Part shown: positions 1 through 5,405 of the stretch, one piece after another
Numbering within the stretch: position 1 is the first letter of the stretch
Layout: every line of letters starts with the position of its first letter
Position numbers and translations under genes: made by a program
Source of the DNA: Bacillota bacterium
GTDB taxonomy: Bacteria > Bacillota > Clostridia > Oscillospirales > Ruminococcaceae
DNA length: 8,012 nt
NCBI GenBank assembly: GCA_023451415.1
Contig: JAEXZK010000077.1
Coordinates: 1 to 8,012 of the forward strand
Reading direction: 5' to 3'
The notes under the pieces: generated by a model
The model's input: only the letters and a program-made list of their open reading frames with translations
What the model was told of the DNA's origin: nothing
Databases searched by the model: none

Positions 1-426
1 GGCCCAGGCGGCAATGCGCATATACCGGGCCCCCTCCAGGATAACCTCCTGGTCGGGGGTGAAAATGGACATGATGGCCTCGGGGAAGAAACGGCCCAGG
101 ACAAAAATGACCAGGGACAGCGCCAGGGTGACCCGGTACATGATGGCCAGGATGCTGCGCATGGTCTTGGTGTCCCCTTTGCCCCAGTATTGGGCCAGGA
201 GGATGTTGGTGCCGCTGGCGATGCCAAAGGTCAGCCCCATGAAGAGCATGCCGAACTGGTTGGCCATGGCCGCGCCCGCCAGCTGGATCTCGCCCAGCTG
301 GCCCAGCATCACCGTATCCATCATGCTGGTCATGTAGGTGATGAGGTTCTGCATGGCCACCGGCAGGGCGATGCCCCAAAGGCTCCGGCGGAGCTGCCGG
401 TCCTCCAGCACCTTCATAAATCCCAT
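1..426 (-). CDS. MATE-family multidrug/metabolite efflux transporter, N-terminal part (cut by window edge)
   Basis: The minus strand reads openly from an ATG at 426 to the left edge, giving 142 residues beginning MGFMKVLEDRQLRRSLWGIA. Family features are an amphipathic, basic N-terminus, then hydrophobic helices containing MQNLITYMTSMMDTVMLGQLG (about residues 26-46), AMANQF, and the loop segment LLAQYWGKGDTKTMR. These match the start of MATE (Na+ or H+ coupled) efflux proteins, which usually have about 450 residues and 12 membrane helices, so roughly two thirds lies outside the window. The start has a strong AAGGAGG at 434-440 with 7 bases of spacing; an internal Met at residue 4 is less well placed. 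It follows the DMT transporter gene on the same strand after a 65-base gap with terminator-like hairpins. Substrate cannot be inferred. The family call is firm. Confidence 0.88.
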   Translation of the reverse strand, partial: MGFMKVLEDRQLRRSLWGIALPVAMQNLITYMTSMMDTVMLGQLGEIQLAGAAMANQFGMLFMGLTFGIASGTNILLAQYWGKGDTKTMRSILAIMYRVTLALSLVIFVLGRFFPEAIMSIFTPDQEVILEGARYMRIAAWA

Positions 427-452
427 GGAAACGCCTCCTTAATCAATCTATG

Positions 453-474
453 AAAAGGGACTGCGGCAGGTCCC
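453..474 (-). terminator. Weak intrinsic-terminator-like hairpin after the DMT gene
   Basis: Read on the minus strand, GGGAC (474-470) can pair with GTCCC (461-457) around an 8-base loop, and TTTT follows (456-453). It lies just past the DMT stop codon and before the MATE ribosome binding site. A second GC-rich hairpin (CGCCGC 485-490 with GCGGCG 496-501) spans the DMT stop codon and is followed only by TCTTT. The five-pair stem and short T-run suggest partial termination at most, so some readthrough into the MATE gene is likely. Confidence 0.4.
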
Positions 475-491
475 GCCGGAAAGACGCCGCC

Positions 492-1361
492 CTATGCGGC
501 GGGCTCCGCTTTTTTGCCGTAGAGAAACATCAGCACCGAAACTCCGCAGATAATGCAGTAGCCCAGGACGCTCCACAGGTCGGGGATCTGGCTGAAGAGG
601 ACAAAGCCCAGGACGGCGGAAAAGACCACCTGGGAATAATCGTAGACCGAGATGGTGCGGGCAGGGGCGTTGGTGTAGGCCGCGGTCACCGCGAACTGGG
701 CAAAGGCCGCACACAGCCCCGCACACAGGAGCATGGCCAGCTGATATAGGGACATGGGATGATAATCCAGGATCAGAAAAGGCAGGGTGGCCACACAGGA
801 GAAGGTGGAAAAAAAGAAAACGATAAAGGGCCCCCGCTCCCCCTTCTGCCCCAGCCAGCGGACGGCGGTGTAGGCCGCGCCGGCGGACATCCCGCCCAGG
901 ACCCCCACCAGGGAGGGGAACAGCGCGGCGGAGGCAAAGCCCGGCTTGACAATCAGAAGCATCCCTCCAAAGGCGGCTAGGATGCCCAGTATCTGGAAGG
1001 GCTTAATCCGCTCCTTGAGTGCCAGGCGGGAAAAAAGGATGGCAAAGAAGGGGGAGAGCTTATTGAGCATGGAGGCGTCGGAGAGAAGCAGGTGGTCCAC
1101 CGCGTAAAAGTTGCAAAGGACCCCCATGGTCCCAAAGGCGGACCGCAGGAGGAAGACGGGCAGGTGGGCCCGATCCCACCGGAGCTTTTCCTCCGACCGC
1201 AGCAGCAGGACCAAAGCGGCCCCCAGGGCCACCAGGTTGCGGAAAAAGCTTTTCTGCACTGAGGGAAGGTCCCCCGCCAGACGGACGAAGGTGTTCATCA
1301 GCGCAAAAAAGAAGGCGGAGCAGAGGATAAACAAAATGGCTTTATTTCGTTTTGTCAGCAT
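492..1361 (-). CDS. DMT superfamily EamA-type membrane transporter
   Basis: Predicted 289-residue inner-membrane transporter of the drug/metabolite superfamily, made of two repeated EamA halves and about ten hydrophobic segments. The hallmark segment of the first half is visible around residues 104-119 (PFFAILFSRLALKERI), followed by LGILAAFGGMLLIVKPGF. The second half contains the repeat SVYDYSQVVFSAVLGFVLFSQIPD. The length is normal for the family (about 280-300). I chose the ATG at 1361 (MLTKRNKAILF) because AAGGA lies at 1369-1373 with 7 bases of spacing and the membrane region follows at once. An ATG at 1376 (MKDEY) is possible. The longer reading from 1445 would run through the terminator hairpin and is unlikely. 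The MATE gene lies downstream. Substrate unknown; many relatives export amino acids or small metabolites. Confidence 0.88.
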   Translation of the reverse strand: MLTKRNKAILFILCSAFFFALMNTFVRLAGDLPSVQKSFFRNLVALGAALVLLLRSEEKLRWDRAHLPVFLLRSAFGTMGVLCNFYAVDHLLLSDASMLNKLSPFFAILFSRLALKERIKPFQILGILAAFGGMLLIVKPGFASAALFPSLVGVLGGMSAGAAYTAVRWLGQKGERGPFIVFFFSTFSCVATLPFLILDYHPMSLYQLAMLLCAGLCAAFAQFAVTAAYTNAPARTISVYDYSQVVFSAVLGFVLFSQIPDLWSVLGYCIICGVSVLMFLYGKKAEPAA

Positions 1362-1368
1362 ATATTCG

Positions 1369-1373
1369 TCCTT
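1369..1373 (-). promoter_or_regulatory. Ribosome binding site deciding the DMT start
   Basis: AAGGA on the minus strand lies 7 bases before the ATG at 1361 and downstream of the terminator hairpin. Translation would therefore begin only on transcripts that escape the hairpin. The site is too close to the ATG at 1376, which argues for the shorter protein. Confidence 0.55.
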
Positions 1374-1383
1374 CATCCTTCCA

Positions 1384-1418
1384 AGAAAAAGAGCGCCCGC
1401 ACAGGACGCTCTTTTTCT
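1384..1418 (-). terminator. Strong intrinsic terminator / candidate attenuator in the DMT leader
   Basis: The arms 1384-1395 and 1407-1418 are perfect 12-bp complements. In minus-strand RNA three further pairs form inside (two G-C and one G-U), leaving a 5-base loop at 1399-1403. On the plus strand the G-U pair would be an A-C mismatch, so the minus-strand RNA fold is favoured. The 3' arm contains UCUUUUUCUU directly after the GC-rich core GAGCGUCC/GGGCGCUC, the layout of an intrinsic terminator. It lies between a plausible minus-strand promoter (1490-1518) and the ribosome binding site of the DMT gene, so attenuation of that gene is likely. It could instead terminate some minus-strand transcript from further upstream. 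Confidence 0.7.
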
Positions 1419-1489
1419 ATGAAGCTTCTTGTGAGCGGTTGTCAAGGCCGGGTCCGATGAAGCCGCCGGTCACCCCGACACATGGGATT

Positions 1490-1518
1490 AGTGTAGCAAA
1501 TCTTACCCCAAAAAGCAA
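1490..1518 (-). promoter_or_regulatory. Candidate sigma-A (extended -10) promoter for the DMT gene
   Basis: On the minus strand, TTGCTT (1518-1513) is followed by a 17-base spacer and then TACACT (1495-1490). The -10 box is preceded by TGC, an extended -10 motif. Transcription would start near 1483, giving a leader of about 120 bases that contains the terminator hairpin. It matches consensus at 4 of 6 positions in each box with ideal spacing; no functional proof is available. Confidence 0.5.
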
Positions 1519-1573
1519 CTGGCTGAAAAAATTTTGCCGAAACGGCCGAGGGTTGAAAAGGAGAGCGCCTACC

Positions 1574-1606
1574 ATGCCCCAAACAAAAGCCAAGGAGGAA
1601 AAGTGA
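1574..1606 (+). CDS. Tiny ORF, doubtful leader peptide (10 residues)
   Basis: ATG at 1574 encodes MPQTKAKEEK, ending at a TGA that shares one base with the next tiny ORF (TGATG). An AAGGAG-like site lies upstream with about 10 bases of spacing. No family is recognisable. It lies upstream of the sigma-54 promoter, so it would not be on the operon transcript started there. It may be chance or a remnant of a lost gene. Confidence 0.15.
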   Translation: MPQTKAKEEK

Positions 1607-1644
1607 TGCAAAATACGACGGATATTGTGAGATTTTGCTTGTAA
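1606..1644 (+). CDS. Tiny ORF with strong ribosome binding site (12 residues), unknown
   Basis: ATG at 1606 reads MQNTTDIVRFCL and stops at TAA 1642-1644. AAGGAGG at 1592-1598 gives 7 bases of spacing, as good as any real gene in the window, and the start overlaps the stop of the preceding tiny ORF. The stop codon lies inside the palindrome at 1640-1651. No homology is recognised. It could be a short translated peptide, a gene fragment or coincidence. Confidence 0.22.
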   Translation: MQNTTDIVRFCL

Positions 1645-1651
1645 TTTTACA
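1640..1651. repeat. Small palindrome TGTAA-TT-TTACA
   Basis: Perfect 5-bp inverted arms TGTAA (1640-1644) and TTACA (1647-1651) are separated by two bases. The size and symmetry fit a dimeric repressor or activator half-site pair, but such short AT-rich palindromes occur often by chance. It lies about 90 bases upstream of the -24 element. Confidence 0.3.
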
Positions 1652-1682
1652 GGAATGCCGGGAAACAGACACAGACCTGCTC

Positions 1683-1704
1683 GGGAGAATGCTAAATTTC
1701 TCCC
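1683..1704. promoter_or_regulatory. Inverted repeat, candidate enhancer site for the sigma-54 activator
   Basis: GGGAGAA (1683-1689) and TTCTCCC (1698-1704) are perfect 7-bp inverted arms with an 8-base AT-rich spacer. The centre lies about 48 bases before the -24 GG, near -72 relative to the predicted start. Sigma-54 enhancer-binding proteins usually bind dyads about 70-150 bases upstream, so the regulator encoded at the operon end is the natural candidate binder. A CCTGCT direct repeat (1677-1682, 1703-1708) flanks it. Assignment to that regulator is inference. Confidence 0.45.
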
Positions 1705-1738
1705 TGCTGAAACAAAAAATTATACAGATCAAAGGCAG

Positions 1739-1755
1739 TTGGCACGAAAATTGCT
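1739..1755 (+). promoter_or_regulatory. Sigma-54 (-24/-12) promoter of the catabolic operon
   Basis: TTGGCACGAAAATTGCT agrees at every defined position with the RpoN consensus YTGGCACGrNNNTTGCW. The -24 GG (1741-1742) and -12 GC (1753-1754) are separated by the required 10 bases. Transcription should begin near 1765, leaving a leader of about 30 bases before the first gene. The last gene of the unit encodes a sigma-54-dependent activator with a GAFTGA loop, which independently supports this call. A sigma-A reading of the same bases (TTGGCA with TTAACT) is much poorer. Confidence 0.9.
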
Positions 1756-1780
1756 ACTTGTTTAACTGTAAAGAACAAGA

Positions 1781-1786
1781 AGGGAG
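1781..1786 (+). promoter_or_regulatory. Ribosome binding site supporting a CTG start
   Basis: AGGGAG lies 9 bases before CTG 1796. No ATG, GTG or TTG occurs in this frame between the upstream stop (1769-1771) and TTG 1847, which lies more than 60 bases past this site and has no comparable site of its own. This is the main evidence for placing the transporter start at CTG. Confidence 0.6.
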
Positions 1787-1795
1787 AAAAAAACG

Positions 1796-3034
1796 CTGAA
1801 AATAAAGTTAAATTACAGCTGGGTAATCGTAGGAGCTGCCTTTCTGTTGTCGGCGGCGGGTACAACCATACTGGTCAACTGCATCGGCATTTTTATCAAA
1901 CCTGTAAGTGAGGCCCTGGGCTTCCCCAGAGGGCAGTTTGCCCTGTTTTATACCTTTTCAAGCCTTGCCACCATGCTCGTTTCTCCCATCATGGGACTAA
2001 TGATGAAGCGGTTTGACTTGCAAAAAATAGTCGTGATTTGCTCCTTGGGGGCCTCTTCCACACTGTGGGGTTACACCTTTTGCAAGGAGTTATGGCACTT
2101 CTATTTCATCGGTTTTTTATGCGGAATCTTTACCTGCGGCCTAACTTCCATGATGATTTCGACTGTTATCGGCAGATGGTTTGCAGAGAAGCGGGGGCTG
2201 GCGCTGGGATTGGCCTTTGCCGGCAGCGGCTTGGGCTCCATTATTCTCAATCCTCTGACAAGCGCCGTTATCGAAGGCGCTGGGTGGAGGATGGCATTTA
2301 TAACCCTAGCGGTGGTACTGTCCGCCGTCAATGTGCCAGTGGCGCTTCTCTTTATCCGCAGCTCCCCAGCAGATATGGGACTCGCGCCATACGGCCAAGA
2401 CTGCCAGAACCGCGGGACAAGACCTCCTGCTGCAAGCATCCGCCAGAAGGAGGCGCTGCGGATGAGGGCCTTCTGGATGCTGGCGGCTTCTATTTTCCTC
2501 TGCGGTATCATTGGCACCGGAGTGCAGCAGCACATCAACGCCTATCTCACCGACCTGGGGCACTCCAGCGCCTATGCGGCCTTTATTTTTGCCTTGGTAA
2601 TGGCAGTACTCATCCCGGGAAAAATGCTCCTGGGGTGGATATTCGATCACAAGGGACCCGGCTGGGGGATGTCGGTCATCTGCGGAATGTTTATCCTTTC
2701 CATGACCATTTTTGAAGCCGCTCAGGACAAAAGGGCGGCCTGTGTGTTCAGCCTGTTTTTCGGCGTTGCCTATACGGTTCTGTCAATTCCGCCATCCTGC
2801 CTTACCATGGAGTTGCTGGGCCCGGAGGACTACAGCGCAAACTACGGTGTTATCACCATGTTCCTCTGCGGCGGGATGGCCTTGGGGTCTCCGATCTCGG
2901 CCTTTCTCTACGACTTATTTGGTTCCTACCGGGCGGCATGGATGATGTATGGTCTTCTGGCGATGGCCGTATGGCTTATTATCTCCGCCACAATTCGTCA
3001 ATTTAATGCCAAAAAGACTTATAAGGAGGAATAA
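1796..3034 (+). CDS. OFA/MCT-like MFS carboxylate transporter (probable CTG start)
   Basis: Predicted 412-residue cytoplasmic-membrane carrier with about 12 membrane helices. The family resembles oxalate/formate antiporters and monocarboxylate porters. Supporting features are the N-terminal KLNYSWVIVGAAFLLSAAG, the GRWFAEKRGLALG segment between helices 4 and 5 (about residues 126-138) followed by FAGSGLGSIILNP, and the central-loop motif SSPADMGLAPYG. I place the start at CTG 1796. This restores the conserved K-x-Y-x-W first helix, fits the ribosome binding site, and gives a normal length. A TTG start at 1847 would remove part of helix 1. As the first gene after the sigma-54 promoter and 2 bases before ptb, it likely imports the organic acid consumed by the operon. 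Family firm; substrate and start codon less so. Confidence 0.88.
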   Translation: MKIKLNYSWVIVGAAFLLSAAGTTILVNCIGIFIKPVSEALGFPRGQFALFYTFSSLATMLVSPIMGLMMKRFDLQKIVVICSLGASSTLWGYTFCKELWHFYFIGFLCGIFTCGLTSMMISTVIGRWFAEKRGLALGLAFAGSGLGSIILNPLTSAVIEGAGWRMAFITLAVVLSAVNVPVALLFIRSSPADMGLAPYGQDCQNRGTRPPAASIRQKEALRMRAFWMLAASIFLCGIIGTGVQQHINAYLTDLGHSSAYAAFIFALVMAVLIPGKMLLGWIFDHKGPGWGMSVICGMFILSMTIFEAAQDKRAACVFSLFFGVAYTVLSIPPSCLTMELLGPEDYSANYGVITMFLCGGMALGSPISAFLYDLFGSYRAAWMMYGLLAMAVWLIISATIRQFNAKKTYKEE

Positions 3035-3036
3035 CG

Positions 3037-3948
3037 GTGAGTTTTGCCAGTTTTGAGCAGTTGTTTGATTCTATGAGAGGATGCCCCCAAAAACGCACAG
3101 CGGTGGTGTGGGCTGAGGACGGCCACACCATGGAGGCTGCGGCCAAGGCTTGCCAACTGGGAAGTGTAGAGCCTGTTTTCATCGGCCACGCTCGGGAACT
3201 GGAAAAACGATGGAGAGAAACCGGGGTGGATTTCCAGCCGCAATTTATTCCAGCTGAGTCACCGGAAGATGCTGTGACTGCCGCCGTAGCCATGGCTCGG
3301 GCGGGGGAGGTGGAAGTTATTCAAAAAGGCCTTGTAGAAACGGCTGTGCTGATGCGTCAGATAGTCCGGAAAGAGAATGGGCTTTGCCAAAGGGGGGTCC
3401 TTTCCCACCTGACCCTGGTAGAGCTGCCCAGTTATCACAAGCTTTTGGGTATTACCGATTGCGCCCTCCTCACTTACCCCACTGTCGAACAAAAAAAGGA
3501 GGCCATCCGCAATGCCCTTACCTTTTTCCATGGCGTGGGCCAGGAGGAGGTTAAAGTGGCAGTGCTGGCAGCAGTGGAGAAAGTGAATCCCAAGATGCCT
3601 GAGACCGTGGAGGCCGCAGAATTAAAAGAAGCCTGTAACAGGGGAGAACTGCCGGGAAGCACCGTGGAGGGCCCCATTTCCTACGACTTGGCTGTGGTAC
3701 CGGAGGCCGCCCGTATCAAGGGCTATCAAAGTCCCGTAGCCGGGGACGCGGACCTGCTGGTGGTGCCAAACATCACCGCGGGCAACCTGTTGGTAAAGTC
3801 CCTGTCCTACAGTGCCGGAGGATATACCGCCGCGGTGGTGCTGGGGGCCAAGGTGCCGGTGGTCATCACCTCACGTTCCTCTCCGGTGCAAAGCAAGATC
3901 ACGGGCCTGCGGCTGGCTGCCGCCATGGCGGGCCGCCGGGAACAATAA
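3037..3948 (+). CDS. ptb: Phosphate butyryltransferase-type phosphotransacylase
   Basis: Predicted 303-residue cytosolic enzyme of the PTA/PTB family. It exchanges CoA on a short acyl-CoA for phosphate, giving an acyl phosphate for the adjacent kinase. Family signatures are VIQKGLVETAVLMRQIV (about residues 94-110), EGPISYDLAV (about 209-218), and the C-terminal block GDADLLVVPNITAGNLLVKSL followed by VVLGAKVPVVITSRS. The length equals that of known butyryltransferases (about 300) and is shorter than many phosphate acetyltransferases. The GTG start is supported by AAGGAGGA at 3023-3030 with 6 bases of spacing. The gene begins 2 bases after the transporter stop, so coupling is likely. True acyl preference (propionyl, butyryl or branched) cannot be read from sequence; pairing with buk supports C3-C5. 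Confidence 0.9.
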   Translation: MSFASFEQLFDSMRGCPQKRTAVVWAEDGHTMEAAAKACQLGSVEPVFIGHARELEKRWRETGVDFQPQFIPAESPEDAVTAAVAMARAGEVEVIQKGLVETAVLMRQIVRKENGLCQRGVLSHLTLVELPSYHKLLGITDCALLTYPTVEQKKEAIRNALTFFHGVGQEEVKVAVLAAVEKVNPKMPETVEAAELKEACNRGELPGSTVEGPISYDLAVVPEAARIKGYQSPVAGDADLLVVPNITAGNLLVKSLSYSAGGYTAAVVLGAKVPVVITSRSSPVQSKITGLRLAAAMAGRREQ

Positions 3949-3967
3949 GGATTACAGGAGGATACAT

Positions 3968-5110
3968 ATGGCCGAACACTATATTTTAGCGATCAATCCC
4001 GGGTCTACCTCTATGAAGATGGCGGTCTATCAGGATGAGAAACTGAAAGAAAAATATCAGAAAAGTTACACGGCGGAGGAGCTGGCGCCCTATGAAAAGA
4101 TATCGGATCAGCTTGACTTAAGGTACCAGTCGGTGAGGGAATTCCTTGTCGGACTGCCGTCGGAGATCACCCTGTCTGCGGTAGTGGGCCGGGGCGGTGT
4201 TATCGTTCCGGTGCAAAGCGGCGCATATCGGGTCAATGAGCTCATGATGGATCGGCTCCAAAACCGTCCTTTGGGGCAGCATGCATCCAACCTGGGTGGG
4301 ATTCTGGCCTACCGGGTGGCGGAATCCTTTGGCATTCCCGCCTATGTCTACGACGGTGTTACGGTAAATGAGTTCGAGCCGCTGGCCTTTCTTACCGGCC
4401 ACAAGGAAGTGATCCGTCTCAGCAGGTGCCACGCCCTCAACATGCGGGCCATGGCCATCCGTGCCGCCAAGGAAGCGGGGAGTTCTTATCAAAGGATGAA
4501 TCAGATTGTGGTGCATATGGGGGGCGGGATTACTCTTTCGGCCCATCGCCAGGGAAGAATGGTGGATATCGTTCTGGATTCCGAAGGGCCTTTTTCGCCG
4601 GAACGGGGAGGGCGGATCCCGGTGACCCCGCTGCTGCGGTATGCCGTGGCAAAAGGACTTGACCCCGCAACTCTGATCAGACAGACCAGAGGAAGCGGCG
4701 GATTGGTATCACTGCTGGGCACCAATGACGCCCGGGAAGTGGAGCGGAGGATAGGCGAGGGGGATCAGCTGGCTCTGCTGGCCTATGAGACCATGGCTTA
4801 CCAGACGGCCAAAGCCGTGGGGGAACTGGCCACTGTGCTGGAAGGAAAAGTTGACCAGATTGTACTTACCGGCGCCATCGCTTACTCGCAAATGTTTGTT
4901 GACTGGCTGCGGCGCCGTATCGGATTTTTGGGCAGGGTAGTTGTAATCCCCGGCGAAGATGAACTAGAGGCCCTGAGTTTGGGCGTCCTGCGGGTCCTGC
5001 GGGGGGAAGAGGAGGAGCATGTTTATACCCCGGAATTGGACCAGTGGGATGAAAAATACATGATAGATAAGGCGCTGAAGGAGTTTGCCGATAAGAAGAA
5101 AGGCGGCTAA
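3968..5110 (+). CDS. buk: Butyrate kinase-type acyl kinase
   Basis: Predicted 380-residue cytosolic kinase of the acetokinase/butyrate kinase family, making ATP and a free acid from an acyl phosphate and ADP. Motifs in order are the phosphate-1 segment LAINPGSTSMK (about residues 7-17), VVGRGG, GQHASNLGGILAY, VHMGGGITLSAHRQGR, EGPFSPERGG, LGTNDAREVE, and the adenosine segment VLTGAIAYS. The usual NPGSTSTK reads NPGSTSMK, and SPERSGG reads SPERGGR. The protein is about 20-25 residues longer than typical butyrate kinases because of a charged tail after LRVLRGEEEE. The ATG at 3968 has AGGAGG (3956-3961) 6 bases before it; the frame is open further upstream but overlaps ptb. The gap to ptb is 19 bases. 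Altered motif residues hint at a non-butyrate substrate. Confidence 0.9.
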   Translation: MAEHYILAINPGSTSMKMAVYQDEKLKEKYQKSYTAEELAPYEKISDQLDLRYQSVREFLVGLPSEITLSAVVGRGGVIVPVQSGAYRVNELMMDRLQNRPLGQHASNLGGILAYRVAESFGIPAYVYDGVTVNEFEPLAFLTGHKEVIRLSRCHALNMRAMAIRAAKEAGSSYQRMNQIVVHMGGGITLSAHRQGRMVDIVLDSEGPFSPERGGRIPVTPLLRYAVAKGLDPATLIRQTRGSGGLVSLLGTNDAREVERRIGEGDQLALLAYETMAYQTAKAVGELATVLEGKVDQIVLTGAIAYSQMFVDWLRRRIGFLGRVVVIPGEDELEALSLGVLRVLRGEEEEHVYTPELDQWDEKYMIDKALKEFADKKKGG

Positions 5111-5116
5111 ATACAA

Positions 5117-5389
5117 ATGAAAAAACAAGTTTTGATGATGGACAAAAAAGATAATGTGGCCATCGTAATCCGCGAAGTGGAGCCCGGTGAGCTGGTCACA
5201 GTGGAAGAAATCGGGGCCTCGTTTACGGCACAGGAAAAGATTCCATGTTCCCATAAGGTCGCCATAGCGGATATCGAGGAAAGGACCCCTATCCTCCGGT
5301 ATGGGGAACCCATCGGCTACGCCACCCGAAAAATCCGGCAGGGGGAATGGGTCCATGTCCATAATTTAGACGCCTACAAAATTATGTAG
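5117..5389 (+). CDS. Small SAF-domain subunit of a UxaA/SuyAB-type lyase
   Basis: A 90-residue SAF-domain protein matching the N-terminal part of altronate dehydratase UxaA and the small subunit of (2R)-sulfolactate sulfo-lyase (SuyA). The diagnostic string is IPCSHKVAIADI (about residues 42-53), then RYGEPIGYAT, then GEWVHVHNLDA (about 76-86). The conserved HK and HVHN residues are intact. A free-standing subunit of about 90 residues followed by a large one of about 386 fits the two-gene SuyA/SuyB layout better than single-chain UxaA. The ATG lies 6 bases after the buk stop, with a modest AGGCGG site inside the end of buk, suggesting translational coupling. Substrate unproven: sulfolactate, a sugar acid or another 2-hydroxy acid. 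Confidence 0.85.
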   Translation: MKKQVLMMDKKDNVAIVIREVEPGELVTVEEIGASFTAQEKIPCSHKVAIADIEERTPILRYGEPIGYATRKIRQGEWVHVHNLDAYKIM

Positions 5390-5405
5390 AGGGGGACAAG
5401 TGAGG

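Larger units (their letters stand above)
1362..1795. other. Divergent intergenic control region
   Basis: This 434-base stretch separates the leftward DMT gene from the rightward catabolic operon, and I see no convincing full-length gene in it. Left to right it holds the DMT ribosome binding site, the terminator/attenuator hairpin, a candidate sigma-A promoter facing left, two tiny plus-strand ORFs (1574-1644), a 12-bp palindrome, a 7-bp inverted repeat, an A/T-rich stretch (about 1709-1730), and the sigma-54 promoter facing right. The second half is visibly more AT-rich than the flanking genes. An open minus-strand reading of 96 codons (1442-1732) has no ribosome binding site and an unnatural composition. 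Confidence 0.75.

Noticed and set aside
1417..1445. Longer start (1445) for the DMT protein
   Set aside because: It would translate through the terminator hairpin and add a non-membrane basic leader; the ribosome binding site fits 1361.
1442..1732. Minus-strand open frame of 96 codons in the intergenic region
   Set aside because: No ribosome binding site, unnatural composition, and it overlaps promoter-like elements of both strands.
1420..1760. T-box or other known riboswitch in the intergenic region
   Set aside because: No T-box AGGGTGGNACCGCG motif or other class-defining core could be found on either strand by eye.
1739..1767. Sigma-A promoter reading TTGGCA with a -10 at 1762-1767
   Set aside because: The -10 TTAACT is poor, whereas the same bases form a full-consensus sigma-54 site.
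2038..2715. Plus-strand open frame of 225 codons inside the transporter gene
   Set aside because: It is a shifted-frame shadow of the MFS gene, without family motifs or a ribosome binding site.
4118..4546. Minus-strand open frame opposite buk
   Set aside because: Antisense shadow; the plus strand is clearly the kinase.
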